A stretch of DNA of 64,000 nt from Pseudooceanicola marinus (GTDB lineage Bacteria; Pseudomonadota; Alphaproteobacteria; Rhodobacterales; Rhodobacteraceae): NCBI RefSeq assembly GCF_002786295.1, contig NZ_PGTC01000008.1, positions 1 through 64,000 on the forward strand, in the 5' to 3' direction. Shown here piece by piece: positions 12,845 to 20,958 of this stretch. Within the stretch, counting starts at the first letter, position 1. Every line of letters begins with the position of its first letter. Under the pieces are notes generated by a model that worked only from the letters and a program-made list of their open reading frames with translations, was not told where the DNA came from and did no database searches. The position numbers were made by a program, and so were the translations under genes.

Positions 12845-12967
12845 ATGCTGAAAGACTTCATCCAGGTTGCCCGCCGTTCGCCTTCGGCGCTGGTTCAGGA
12901 TCTTTTCGGGGCCGCGGCCCTTGTCGTCCTTCTTCTGGGGTCACTCTATCTGCCGGCTCTGACCTGA
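12845..12967 (+). CDS. 40-residue single-pass membrane protein, probably SOS-regulated
   Basis: The small ORF starts MLKDFIQVARRSPSALVQ and ends in a hydrophobic stretch (about residues 20-38, rich in Leu/Val/Ala, ending LPALT). A basic amphipathic N-terminus followed by one membrane helix predicts an N-in inner-membrane microprotein. AAGGAG lies 8 bp before the ATG at 12845. An alphaproteobacterial LexA box sits upstream and a factor-independent terminator downstream, so it is a complete monocistronic unit. Known parallel: Caulobacter SidA, a 29-residue LexA-controlled inner-membrane cell-division inhibitor. I see no proof of homology; a similar role is an inference from size, topology and regulation. 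Confidence 0.7.
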   Translation: MLKDFIQVARRSPSALVQDLFGAAALVVLLLGSLYLPALT

Positions 12968-13098
12968 GCCGTTTCTGCCTGCAAATCGCGAGGGGCGCGC
13001 CGGATCCCCATCCCACGGGTCGGATCGCCTGTCCGCCCGGCCGGGTCTGCCTCATCCCCCGGTGCGCGTCCCTCAGTCCCAAGCGATCTGCATCCTTG

Positions 13099-13134
13099 CC
13101 GCCGCCGTCCCCGTGACGTGCGGCGGTTTTTTTA
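13099..13134 (+). terminator. Rho-independent terminator
   Basis: CCGCCGC (13099-13105) pairs with GCGGCGG (13120-13126) and is followed by seven T residues. It closes the transcription unit of the 40-residue membrane protein and lies before the convergent MCP gene. Confidence 0.85.
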
Positions 13135-13238
13135 TGTCTGACGCGCTTCGTCCTGCGTTGCCCTTGTCCGGGCTGGGCCATGGCGGTGCCCCGCTGCTGC
13201 GCGGGCCGATCCCGACGGCAGCAAGCGCGCAATGCCTC

Positions 13239-14660
13239 TCAGAACCGATAGGCCAGGCGCAGCCCGCCCCAGTGACGGTTCTTGACGAAGACCGGTGCCG
13301 AGAGGTCCTTCATCAGGACGTAGTCGCCGCCGCCCATGTCGCGCCGGTAGACCTGCATCAGGAAGGGATCCTTGTTGCGTCCGGCCTTCAGCCCGACACG
13401 GTCGTCGAAGATGCGGCGGTTGCGGCAATGGGCCATGTTCCAGACCGGATCATCGGATTGCGGGTGCGAGAACTTGCGGTTGTGGGTGGGCAGGTAGCCG
13501 TTGCGATCCACCGCGGCGCAGAAGGCGACCTTGTCATCCAGCGCCAGCGCCTCTTCCAGGATCTCGGGCAGGAGCAGGTCGGTCAGCCGCGTGAAGCGGG
13601 TGGTGACCTGTTCCGGGCTGCTGTTGGGCACCGGTCGGTAGTCGGTGTCGAAGAGATCGTCGAAACTGATGCGCCCCTCGTCCACGGCCTCTTCGAAGGC
13701 GGCGCCGATGCGGCGCGCACGCGCCTGCACATCGGCGATGAAGGGGCCATCCTCGGTGTCGCCGCCAACCGCGATCGAATCCTGCACCAGCGCCTCGGAC
13801 AGGTTGCGCAGCACCTGCAGGCGATGATGAACATCTTCGACCCCGTCGGCACTGTCCTGGACGCTGTTGAACATGCTCTCGATCCGCGGGGTGTAGTCGC
13901 GCAGTGCCGCGTCCGCCTCCACCGCATCGTCGCGCACCAGCTTCATCCGCGTGACGGAACGGTCCATCGCCTCCTTCACGGCGCCATTCATCTCGGCCAC
14001 CTTGTCGCCGGTATGCGAAAGCTCTCGCGAGGTGGCGGAAACCTGGCCGGTTTCCTGCTGCAGCGTGGTGATCCAGTCCACGAGCCGCTGGATGTTGTCG
14101 CTGATCGTGTCGGCCGTGGCGCCGGTCTGCTGCGACAGCTGGTTGATCGCATCGGCTACAACCGAGAAGCCCTGACCGGCCGTGCCGGCACGGGCGGCCT
14201 CGATCTTGGCGTTGATTGCCAGCATGTTCACCTGGGCGGCGATGTCGGCGATCTGGTCGTTGCTCTGCTGGACGTCCTCCAGCACGCTTTCCACGTCCAG
14301 GGTGCGGGTGGCCAGCGTCAGCACCCAGGTCAGTACCTCGCGCGACTGGCGGCCCGCGACATCGGCCATGCCGAGCGCCTTTTCGAAACTGGCCTGGGTC
14401 TCTTCCAGCTGGGCGCAGGAATCGCGGATCGTGGTCACCATGGCCGCGTTCATCTGCAACACCTGACCTGTGCCCTCGCGCACTGTCTTCAGCTGCCGCA
14501 ACAGCTGTTCGGTCTGCTGGGTCATGTCTTCGAGGAAACCGTCGACATCGACGATCTCCTGCCCGAGCGCCGAGGCGTTGCGGGCCAGCCGGTCGAGGGA
14601 AACACCGGCGGGCCGGGGGGGATCGGCGTCACGGGACGGGAAGGTTGGGTCGTGTTGCAT
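13239..14660 (-). CDS. soluble methyl-accepting chemotaxis-like receptor
   Basis: A 473-residue protein with the MCP signalling hairpin core around IAAQVNMLAINAKIEAARAG and FSVVADAINQLSQQ (roughly residues 138-177), flanked by long coiled-coil helices. No signal peptide or membrane span is visible, so it is a cytoplasmic receptor. The C-terminal third (about residues 330-473) is globular, with NRRIFDDRVGLKAGRNKDPF and a final LRLAYRF, resembling the sensory tail found in short soluble MCP-like proteins. The ligand is unknown. No che gene is nearby. It is convergent with the small SOS-box gene. Confidence 0.85.
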   Translation of the reverse strand: MQHDPTFPSRDADPPRPAGVSLDRLARNASALGQEIVDVDGFLEDMTQQTEQLLRQLKTVREGTGQVLQMNAAMVTTIRDSCAQLEETQASFEKALGMADVAGRQSREVLTWVLTLATRTLDVESVLEDVQQSNDQIADIAAQVNMLAINAKIEAARAGTAGQGFSVVADAINQLSQQTGATADTISDNIQRLVDWITTLQQETGQVSATSRELSHTGDKVAEMNGAVKEAMDRSVTRMKLVRDDAVEADAALRDYTPRIESMFNSVQDSADGVEDVHHRLQVLRNLSEALVQDSIAVGGDTEDGPFIADVQARARRIGAAFEEAVDEGRISFDDLFDTDYRPVPNSSPEQVTTRFTRLTDLLLPEILEEALALDDKVAFCAAVDRNGYLPTHNRKFSHPQSDDPVWNMAHCRNRRIFDDRVGLKAGRNKDPFLMQVYRRDMGGGDYVLMKDLSAPVFVKNRHWGGLRLAYRF

Positions 14661-14717
14661 CTGGGGCCGCTGCTGATTGCGCGACCTCAGACCTAAGGGG
14701 CAAACCCTGCGATGCGG

Positions 14718-15167
14718 TTAAGCGCAGTTGCTGGCTTCGGCCTGTTCCAGGGCTTCGGACAGGGCCTCCAGCGCCAGCAGGATCGAGGCATGGCGGTTCT
14801 TGTACTCGCGCGCGGGCTGCAGCACCTCCAGCCCGTCGAAGGGCGCGTCAGGCACAGGGCCGCCATCCTTCAGCATGGCGCGCAGCTGATCGCGGGCGGT
14901 CAGGATCTCCGCCTTGGTGCGACCGATCACGACGCTGCCCACGACGCTGGCCGAGGCCTGGCCCAGGGCACAGGCGCGTACCTCCTGGCCGTAGCGGGCG
15001 ATCTTGCCGTCTTCGACATCCACGTCCACCGTCACGGTGGAGCCGCAGAGCGGCGCGCGTTTCTTCACCGTGGCATCGGGGTCGGCCAGACGGTCCTGGT
15101 GGGGGATCTCGGCCGCCAGCGCCAGGATGCGCGAGGAATAGAGTTTGATCAGGTCGGTCTCGCTCAT
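14718..15167 (-). CDS. iron-sulfur cluster assembly scaffold protein, NifU/SufU-like
   Basis: A 149-residue scaffold-type protein. The Met at 15167 is preceded by GAAAGGA and gives the family N-terminus MSETDLIKLYSSRIL. The three cysteines expected for cluster binding are in PLCGSTV, RACALGQA and NRHASILLALEAL...NCA; the residue after Cys-Gly is Ser where IscU has Asp. It probably assembles or transfers Fe-S clusters, but no suf or isc genes are in view. Divergent from hisI, with a 102-bp intergenic region. Confidence 0.82.
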   Translation of the reverse strand: MSETDLIKLYSSRILALAAEIPHQDRLADPDATVKKRAPLCGSTVTVDVDVEDGKIARYGQEVRACALGQASASVVGSVVIGRTKAEILTARDQLRAMLKDGGPVPDAPFDGLEVLQPAREYKNRHASILLALEALSEALEQAEASNCA

Positions 15168-15269
15168 GGAGCATCCTTTCCGGCGCGGCACGGCGGCGCT
15201 GGTTCTTCAGGGCGTTTCCCCCTAGATAGGCCGCAACGGCCCCATGGGAAAGGGGCGGAAAGGACACCC

Positions 15270-15629
15270 ATGCGCTTTGACCCGAGCAATCTGAAATTCG
15301 ACAACAAGGGGCTGATCCCCGCCATCGCCCAGCAGGAGGGCACCGGCGAGGTGCTGATGATGGCCTGGATGAACGCGGCGTCTATCGAGAAGACACTGGA
15401 GACCGGCCATGTCACCTACTGGTCACGCTCGCGCCAGAGCTTCTGGGCCAAGGGCGAAAGCTCCGGCCACGTGCAGAAACTGGTGGAACTGCGGGTGGAT
15501 TGCGACCGCGACTGCCTGCTTCTGATCGTCGATCAGACGGGGCCAGCCTGCCATACCAACCGCCGCAACTGTTTCTACACCGCCGTGCGCGACGGCGAGG
15601 AAGTGGTGATCGCCGACCCGATGGTGTGA
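15270..15629 (+). CDS. hisI: phosphoribosyl-AMP cyclohydrolase
   Basis: A 119-residue enzyme for the third step of histidine biosynthesis, opening the adenine ring of PR-AMP. Metal-binding signatures are VDCDRDCLL, then GPACHTNRRNCFY, which supply the three zinc cysteines. The front contains GEVLMMAWMN and TYWSRSRQSFWAKGESSGH. GGAAAGGA precedes the ATG at 15270. It is the single-domain HisI form, with no fused HisE. Other his genes are not in this window. It ends 7 bp from the convergent gluQ stop. Confidence 0.96.
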   Translation: MRFDPSNLKFDNKGLIPAIAQQEGTGEVLMMAWMNAASIEKTLETGHVTYWSRSRQSFWAKGESSGHVQKLVELRVDCDRDCLLLIVDQTGPACHTNRRNCFYTAVRDGEEVVIADPMV

Positions 15630-15636
15630 TCGTGCC

Positions 15637-16518
15637 TCAGCCTGTCGGGGCTGGGGGTAGACCGACCATCTTCATGACCTCCGCCGGCGTCCGGCCGTCC
15701 TCCCGGTAAAGCCGGATGGCGCGGGCGTCGTCGCGTTTCGCCAGCCGCTTGCCGTCCGCGTCGCGGATCAGCCGGTGGTGATGGTACACGGGCGTCGGCA
15801 GGCCCAGCAGGCGGTGCAGCAGAGCGTGGATGGGCGTGGCCTCGAAGAGGTCCGCGCCGCGGACCACCTCCGTCACGCCCTGGGCCGCGTCATCCACCAC
15901 CACCGCCAGGTGATAGGAGGTGCCCATCTCGCGCCGCGCCAGCACCACATCCCCGATCTTGTCGATCATCCTGCGCAGGGCGATCTCCTGCCGGCCGTGT
16001 TCGCCATTGGGGCCGCGACCGGTCTCGGTGAACTGCAGCGCTTCGTGGCGGCAGGCCCGCTCCATCGCGGCGGCCATGTTCAGACGCAGCACGGCCTCGG
16101 GCAGGGGGCCGGTGGGCGGTGTCGCGGGGCGGCAGGTGCCGGGATAGACGATGCCATCGGGGCCGACGACCGGATCGCCCCCTTCCTGCGGGGCGCTGGC
16201 GGCGGCGGCGATGTCGCGGCGGGTGCAGCTGCAGGGATAGAGCAGCCCCATGTCCCACAGCCGCTGCAATGCCGCGCGGTAGGCCGGCATGCGCTCGGAC
16301 TGGCGCATCACCGGTTCGGGCCAGCTGAGGCCCAGCCAGTGCAGATCCTCGTAGATCAGCTCTTCCCACTCGGGCCGCGCGCGGCTCTGGTCGATGTCCT
16401 CGATCCGGAGCAGGAATGTGCCGCCTTCTGCCTGAGCCCGGCGGGCAGCGGTCAGCGCTGAAAAGGCGTGGCCCAGGTGCAGGGGGCCCGTGGGCGAAGG
16501 GGCAAAGCGGGTGATCAT
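15637..16518 (-). CDS. gluQ: glutamyl-Q tRNA(Asp) synthetase
   Basis: A 293-residue GluRS catalytic-core paralogue without an anticodon-binding domain. Such proteins attach glutamate to queuosine in tRNA(Asp). The HIGH-type motif is in FAPSPTGPLHLGHAFSA at the N-terminus; the zinc site is YPCSCTR with a later YPGTCR; the KMSKS-equivalent is KRLAKRDDARAIR near the C-terminus. The length and the missing C-terminal domain favour GluQ over GltX. Confidence 0.93.
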   Translation of the reverse strand: MITRFAPSPTGPLHLGHAFSALTAARRAQAEGGTFLLRIEDIDQSRARPEWEELIYEDLHWLGLSWPEPVMRQSERMPAYRAALQRLWDMGLLYPCSCTRRDIAAAASAPQEGGDPVVGPDGIVYPGTCRPATPPTGPLPEAVLRLNMAAAMERACRHEALQFTETGRGPNGEHGRQEIALRRMIDKIGDVVLARREMGTSYHLAVVVDDAAQGVTEVVRGADLFEATPIHALLHRLLGLPTPVYHHHRLIRDADGKRLAKRDDARAIRLYREDGRTPAEVMKMVGLPPAPTG

Positions 16519-16809
16519 GGCGATCCACCCTAGAAAGCCGGGCGGGCCATCACAAGACGGGGCGTCTCACAATTCCGGGGTTGCTCCATATTGGCACGGG
16601 CGCGGTCGGCGCAAACTGGGGCGGGGCCTCTCCCCTGCGCTGACGTTGACCAGCGCCGACAGTGCCGATGGCAGTACCGTCAAGATGCCCTTCGTCGTCG
16701 AAGGCCGTGTCGGTTTCACCGTCAATGCCACGGCCCTGGGCAAGGCCAGCTTACGGGCGACCTACGGGCACTGAGCCGCCGCAGCCTTGCGCAGGATGCC
16801 GTAAACAGG
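16519..16809 (+). other. intergenic region with a possible gene-tail fragment
   Basis: Reading in the frame that ends at TGA 16772-16774, the segment 16642-16774 gives LTSADSADGSTVKMPFVVEG and RVGFTVNATALGKASLRATY, which has protein-like codon use and ends just before a terminator. No ribosome-binding site, start or family could be identified, and the frame upstream runs antisense into gluQ. It could be the degraded 3' end of a lost gene or a short unrecognised ORF. Confidence 0.3.
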
Positions 16810-16838
16810 AAGGGCGGCCCGATCAGGGCCGCCCTTCT
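16810..16838. terminator. strong bidirectional hairpin
   Basis: AAGGGCGGCCC (16810-16820) and GGGCCGCCCTT (16826-16836) form an 11-bp perfect stem with a five-base loop, lying downstream of the methyltransferase gene on the minus strand and of the fragment at 16642-16774 on the plus strand. T-rich sequence flanks both ends weakly. Confidence 0.75.
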
Positions 16839-16867
16839 TGCGTCGTTTCGATAGAACGGATCTGCCG

Positions 16868-17488
16868 TCAGCGGCGGCGGATCACCATCACGCGCGAGAT
16901 CGTGTCGAGCCCCTCCAGGTGCGGCCCGTCCTCGGAGAACTCCAGCACGGCTTCGGAGCTGTTCACGGTGCGGTCGAGGGTCGTCATATACTCCTCGTCC
17001 TCCAGCGTTTGCTGGTTGTAGCTCAGCGCCAGGCGACCGCCCGAGGGCAGGGCCATGACAATCGCCGGCAGGCAGGAGGCGGGGGCGGCCCCGTGGGAAA
17101 TCGCGCCCACGGCCGTCACCAGGCGATAGCGGGACACCAGGCCCGGGTCGGGGTTTCCGAAGGGCAGGGTCACCAGCTTCTCGTAGACGCCTTTCGCCTC
17201 GGCCATCTTCAGCATGCCTTCGGAGACATCGGCGCCATGCAGGCGCTTGAAGCCGGCATTGGCCAGCTCCTCGCCGGAGATACCGGTGCCGCAGCCGAAG
17301 TCGAGGACCGGAGTGGTCAGGTCGCCTTCCTTGACGCAGGATTTCAGGGCATCGACGAGCCGACCAGGGGTCAGGTAGTTGGCCTTTTCGAGTTCGCTGT
17401 CGTAGCTCTCGGCCCACTGGTCGTAAACGTCGCGTTGCTTTTCGGCGTCATCGACGCCGTAGATTTTATCCAGATAATTTTGAGACAT
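16868..17488 (-). CDS. class I SAM-dependent methyltransferase
   Basis: A 206-residue protein with the Rossmann SAM-binding motif VLDFGCGTGISGEEL around residues 61-75 and ADVSEGMLKMA for the ribose-binding acidic loop. The start Met at 17488 (MSQNYLDKIYGV) is chosen because AGGGGG lies just before it and the family begins with a YDQWAESYD region soon after; the open frame upstream is unsupported. Small-molecule, quinone-like or protein substrates are all possible. Its neighbour trmFO is not tightly coupled, so it gives little help. Confidence 0.8.
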   Translation of the reverse strand: MSQNYLDKIYGVDDAEKQRDVYDQWAESYDSELEKANYLTPGRLVDALKSCVKEGDLTTPVLDFGCGTGISGEELANAGFKRLHGADVSEGMLKMAEAKGVYEKLVTLPFGNPDPGLVSRYRLVTAVGAISHGAAPASCLPAIVMALPSGGRLALSYNQQTLEDEEYMTTLDRTVNSSEAVLEFSEDGPHLEGLDTISRVMVIRRR

Positions 17489-17627
17489 GCCCCCTATATG
17501 GCCCAAGAGGGCGGAAAGTTCCACCCACAGGTCCGGCGCGTCGCGTGCAGGGATGCACAAGTCCGGCAAAAGGGGCTTGGAAATAAGGGCGGGCAGGGCC
17601 TGAATAGGGGCCTTGGGGCCTGTCGTC

Positions 17628-17655
17628 CGACACCCGGCGCGGGCCGGATGTCGGG
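17628..17655 (-). terminator. hairpin downstream of trmFO
   Basis: CCGACACCCGGC (17628-17639) and GCCGGATGTCGG (17644-17655) form a 12-bp stem with one wobble pair and a four-base loop, beginning 6 bp after the trmFO stop. No U-tract follows, so it may be a 3'-end stabiliser or a weak terminator. Confidence 0.5.
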
Positions 17656-17661
17656 AGGGTC

Positions 17662-19044
17662 TTACTCGGCGGGGCTGGCCTCGGCGCCGGTCACGGTCGA
17701 CTGCAGCCAGTCGGTCCAGAGAGATTTCGCGCGGTCGGTGTAGGCCTTGTAGCGGTCCTTGCGGCCACGCCGCCCGCCCTTCAGCCCCTCGACCGGGGGG
17801 AACAGCCCGAAGTTCACGTTCATCGGCTGGAAGGTCTTGGCCTCCGCGCCGCCGGTGATGTGCGTGACCAGCGCGCCCATGGCGGTTTCCGCCGGCACGG
17901 GCGGCAGGGTCTTGCCGGTGATCTCGGCCACCGCGAGGCGCCCGGCCAGCAGGCCCATGGCGGCACTTTCCACATAACCCTCGACGCCGGTGATCTGGCC
18001 CGCGAAACGGATGTTGGGGCGCGAGCGCAGGCGCATCTCGCCGTCCAGCAGGGTGGGCGAGTTGAGGAAGGTATTGCGGTGGATGCCGCCCAGACGTGCG
18101 AAGCTGGCGTTCTCCAGCCCCGGGATCATCCGGAAGACCTCGGTCTGGGCGCCGTACTTCATCTTCGTCTGGAAACCGACGATGTTGTAGAGCGTGCCCA
18201 GCTTGTTGTCGCGGCGCAGCTGCACCACGGCCCAGGCCTTTTCATCCGGCTTGTGGGCATTGGTCAGGCCCACGGGTTTCATCGGCCCGTGCCGCAGGGT
18301 CTCGCGGCCACGCTCGGCCATGACCTCGATCGGCAGGCAGCCGTCGAAGTAGCCGGCGGTTTCGCCCTCGTGGAACTCGGTCTTGTCGGCGGCCAGAAGC
18401 GCGTCGATGAAGGCCTCGTACTGGTCCTTGGTCATCGGGCAGTTGAGGTAGGCCTTTTGCTCTTCCTCGGTTTCGCCCTTGTCGTAGCGCGACTGCATCC
18501 AGGCCGTGTCCATGTCGATGCTGTCCGCATAGACGATGGGGGCGATGGCGTCGAAGAAGGCCAGGCTTTCGGCACCGGTCTCGGCCCGGATCGCCTCGGC
18601 CAGGGCGCCGGAGGTCAGCGGGCCGGTGGCGATGATCCAGTGACCCTCGGCGGGCAGTTCGGAGATCTCGCCTTCCTCCACCGTGACCAGCGGATGGGCG
18701 CGCAGCGTCGCCGTAACCTCTTCGGAGAAGGGATCGCGGTCGACGGCCAGCGCGCCACCAGCGGGCAGGCGATGACGGTCGGCGGTCTGCATGATCAGCC
18801 CGCCCGCGGCGCGCATTTCCCAATGCAGCAGGCCGACGGCGTTCTGTTCGCTGTCGTCGGAGCGGAAAGAGTTGGAGCAGACCATCTCGGCCAGGTTGCC
18901 GGTCCGGTGGGCGAAGGTTTCCACCTGCGGGCGCATCTCGTGGATGACCACGGGGATGCCGGCCTGGGCTGCCTGCCAGGCGGCCTCGGACCCGGCCATG
19001 CCGCCGCCGATGATGTGAAGAACGTCTGAAGGGCTGTGTGTCAT
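17662..19044 (-). CDS. trmFO: methylenetetrahydrofolate-tRNA (uracil-54-C5)-methyltransferase
   Basis: A 460-residue flavoprotein that makes ribothymidine at position 54 of tRNA using folate instead of SAM. The FAD-binding motif [17 protein letters not shown] is at the N-terminus. The family also shows HEMRP near residues 36-40, [17 protein letters not shown] with the conserved cysteine, and the C-terminal [10 protein letters not shown] and NFGLFPP. Length is normal. It is transcribed alone; a hairpin follows its stop. Confidence 0.96.
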   Translation of the reverse strand: MTHSPSDVLHIIGGGMAGSEAAWQAAQAGIPVVIHEMRPQVETFAHRTGNLAEMVCSNSFRSDDSEQNAVGLLHWEMRAAGGLIMQTADRHRLPAGGALAVDRDPFSEEVTATLRAHPLVTVEEGEISELPAEGHWIIATGPLTSGALAEAIRAETGAESLAFFDAIAPIVYADSIDMDTAWMQSRYDKGETEEEQKAYLNCPMTKDQYEAFIDALLAADKTEFHEGETAGYFDGCLPIEVMAERGRETLRHGPMKPVGLTNAHKPDEKAWAVVQLRRDNKLGTLYNIVGFQTKMKYGAQTEVFRMIPGLENASFARLGGIHRNTFLNSPTLLDGEMRLRSRPNIRFAGQITGVEGYVESAAMGLLAGRLAVAEITGKTLPPVPAETAMGALVTHITGGAEAKTFQPMNVNFGLFPPVEGLKGGRRGRKDRYKAYTDRAKSLWTDWLQSTVTGAEASPAE

Positions 19045-19492
19045 GGGCGCGATCTAGGCGAAGTGAGGGCGTTTGGCTAGTCCCCGGTTCTTGCGCCACG
19101 CCACCCCAAGGGGAGTTCGGGCAAAGAGAAACAGGGGGCGGAAGGCGGACTTCGGGGCAGGGCCGGTGGCCGGCCGCGTGGCAGTCTTCGGGGGAGTTGC
19201 CAGCGGGTCACCGTGTCCCTGGTCGAATGCCAGAGAGAGCTGGCCTGGAGGGGGGAGACGGTGACCCGAACTCGCGCGTTCGTGCGGCGCGTATCCCGCG
19301 CGCCTTGGGCCCCAAGAGGTAGCGGATGCCCTTGCGGTCGGAAAGTGGCGAATCCGGAACAAGACTGGACGCGATACGGAAACGATCCGCTCTTCGGCGC
19401 CGGATCAGCGCCGATCCGGCGCCAAGGGGCCGTCTTTTCGCCCCGCTTGCGGCGGCAATCGTGCCAACGCGGGGCGCGGGCGGTCGTCGCGG
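19045..19492. other. 448-bp intergenic region with a strong palindrome, no assigned gene
   Basis: No recognised gene or RNA. It contains the perfect inverted repeat GGCGCCGGATC (19396-19406) / GATCCGGCGCC (19413-19423) with a six-base loop, about 70 bp after the enoyl-CoA hydratase stop and therefore possibly its 3' hairpin. A minus-strand open frame (19054-19362) is very basic, Pro/Ala/Arg-rich and lacks a ribosome-binding site; I do not accept it as a gene. The segment 19200-19340 is free of obvious low complexity and might be a dispersed repeat or an RNA. Confidence 0.4.
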
Positions 19493-20281
19493 TCAGTCGC
19501 GGGCCCAGCCGGGGCTGCGCTTCTCCAGGAAGGCCTGAATGCCCTCGTTGGTGTCGCCGTCCAGCATGTTCTCGACCATGGCGGCACCGGTGAAGGCATA
19601 GGCGCTGTCGAGGTCCATCTCCATCTGGCGGTAGAAGGCCGACTTGCCGATGCGGATCGCGGTCGACAGTTTCGCCGCGACCTTCCGGGCCAGGGCCAGC
19701 CCTTCTTCCTCCAGTGCCTCATGCGGCACGGCGCGGTTGATCAGCCCCAGTTCTGCGGCGCGGGCGCAGTCGATCATCTCGCCGGTGGTCAGCATCTCGA
19801 AGGCCTGTTTGCGGGGGATGTTGCGGGACAGGGCCACCATGGGAGTGGAGCAGAAGAGGCCGATGTTCACCCCGTTGACGCCAAAGCGGGTGCCCTCGGC
19901 GGCAATCGCCATGTCGCAGGAGGCGATCAACTGGCAGCCAGCCGCGGTGGCGATCCCGTGGGGCAGGGCAATCACCGGCTGGGGCAGGTCGCGCAGCCCG
20001 GTCATCACCGCGGCGCAGCGGGTAAAGAGGTCGGCGAAATAGGCCGCGCCCGCGTCCTCGGCCTGGCGCCCCGCCTGCATCTCCTTCAGGTCGTGGCCGG
20101 CGCAGAAGGCACGACCGGCGCCCGACAACAGGACGACGCGCGTCTCGCGGTCCTCGCGCAGCGCGGCGATCTCGGCGCTCAGCGCTGCCAGCATCGCATC
20201 GCTCAGCGCGTTCAGCCGGTCCGGCGCATTCAGGGTCAGCCGGGCGATCCCGTCCGTGTCGTGACGTTCCAGAAGTGTCAT
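19493..20281 (-). CDS. enoyl-CoA hydratase/isomerase family protein
   Basis: A 262-residue crotonase-fold enzyme. The start at 20281 is supported by GGAGGAGACAAG immediately upstream, giving MTLLERHDTDGIARLTLN. The CoA-binding/oxyanion segment GRAFCAGHDLKEMQAG is at about residues 58-73, followed by ALPHGIATAAGCQLIASCDM. The hydratase Glu positions are not both obvious, so hydratase, isomerase or another CoA reaction is possible. It is divergent from a PaaI-like thioesterase gene (56 bp between starts), suggesting linked acyl-CoA metabolism. Confidence 0.88.
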   Translation of the reverse strand: MTLLERHDTDGIARLTLNAPDRLNALSDAMLAALSAEIAALREDRETRVVLLSGAGRAFCAGHDLKEMQAGRQAEDAGAAYFADLFTRCAAVMTGLRDLPQPVIALPHGIATAAGCQLIASCDMAIAAEGTRFGVNGVNIGLFCSTPMVALSRNIPRKQAFEMLTTGEMIDCARAAELGLINRAVPHEALEEEGLALARKVAAKLSTAIRIGKSAFYRQMEMDLDSAYAFTGAAMVENMLDGDTNEGIQAFLEKRSPGWARD

Positions 20282-20337
20282 CTTGTCTCCTCCCTCTCCT
20301 GCTGGAACTCTAGGGCGGTTACGCGAGGGAGGAAAGC

Positions 20338-20784
20338 ATGACGCTGGCAATGACGCGGGAGGACCTGATGGCCTTCCTGAAGGAGGCCTTCCCCCAGGTC
20401 TCGGACGACTACATCGTCGACCATGTGGAGGAGAAGCTGATCCGCGTGCGCCTGGTGGTGGATGACCGGCACCTGCGGCCGGGAGGCACGATCTCGGGGC
20501 CGTCGATGTTCTCGCTGGCGGATGTCACGGTCTACCTGGGCGTGCTGTCGATGATCGGGCCGAAGGCGCTGGCGGTGACGACGAACTGTTCGATCGACTT
20601 CATGCGCAAGCCGGCGGCGGGGCAGGACCTGGTGGCCGAGGCGCGGCTGCTGAAACTGGGCCGGGTGCTGGCCGTCGGCGACGTGGTGATGTGGTCGGAT
20701 ACGGGGCCGGAGGCCGCCCGGGCGGGCCGGCTGGCCCCCGTGGCACGGGCCACGCTGACCTATTCCATCCCGCCGGAGCGGTAG
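20338..20784 (+). CDS. PaaI-like hotdog-fold thioesterase
   Basis: A 148-residue single hotdog-domain protein. The typical core RPGGTISGPSMFSLADVTVY covers the active-site helix, with ALAVTTNCSIDFMRKPAAG forming the following strands and GRVLAVGDVVMW the last. Such enzymes hydrolyse aromatic or medium-chain acyl-CoA thioesters. GAGGGAGGAAAGC precedes the ATG. It shares a 56-bp divergent intergenic region with the enoyl-CoA hydratase gene. Confidence 0.9.
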   Translation: MTLAMTREDLMAFLKEAFPQVSDDYIVDHVEEKLIRVRLVVDDRHLRPGGTISGPSMFSLADVTVYLGVLSMIGPKALAVTTNCSIDFMRKPAAGQDLVAEARLLKLGRVLAVGDVVMWSDTGPEAARAGRLAPVARATLTYSIPPER

Positions 20785-20802
20785 CGGGAGGCAATTTTGT
20801 GG

Positions 20803-20850
20803 GGTATTTTAATACCTAAATTTCAAGCCTTTGATATGGCTTGTGAAATT
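20803..20850. promoter_or_regulatory. AT-rich inverted repeats upstream of the rplM promoter
   Basis: Two adjacent dyads: GGTATT-TT-AATACC (20803-20816), and AATTTCAAGCC (20819-20829) with GGCTTG-TG-AAATT (20838-20850; two bases bulged). They lie between the thioesterase stop and the L13 promoter in a markedly AT-rich pocket. They could be a terminator for the thioesterase gene, an UP-element region, or an operator. Confidence 0.4.
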
Positions 20851-20864
20851 GGAGTTTGTGGCGC

Positions 20865-20892
20865 TTGACTGGACCGTTCGCGGCTGTATAAC
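20865..20892 (+). promoter_or_regulatory. sigma-70-type promoter of rplM-rpsI
   Basis: TTGACT (20865-20870), a 16-bp spacer and TATAAC (20887-20892), about 60 bp before the L13 start. It is the closest match to a housekeeping promoter in the window, as expected for ribosomal protein genes. Confidence 0.7.
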
Positions 20893-20906
20893 CCGCCCAT
20901 CACTTC

Positions 20907-20933
20907 GCCCGCGGGTCCTTCGATCTCGCGGGC
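20907..20933 (+). promoter_or_regulatory. leader hairpin before rplM
   Basis: GCCCGCG (20907-20913) and CGCGGGC (20927-20933) form a 7-bp stem with a 13-base loop in the short 5' leader of the L13-S9 message. L13 leaders mediate autoregulation in several bacteria; whether this hairpin does so is inference. Confidence 0.4.
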
Positions 20934-20958
20934 TGCCAATTTCCAAAGGGCACCCGAC

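Noticed and set aside
19054-19362. 102-codon minus-strand ORF
   Set aside because: Pro/Ala/Arg-rich composition, no ribosome-binding site, no recognised domain; more likely non-coding or repeat sequence.
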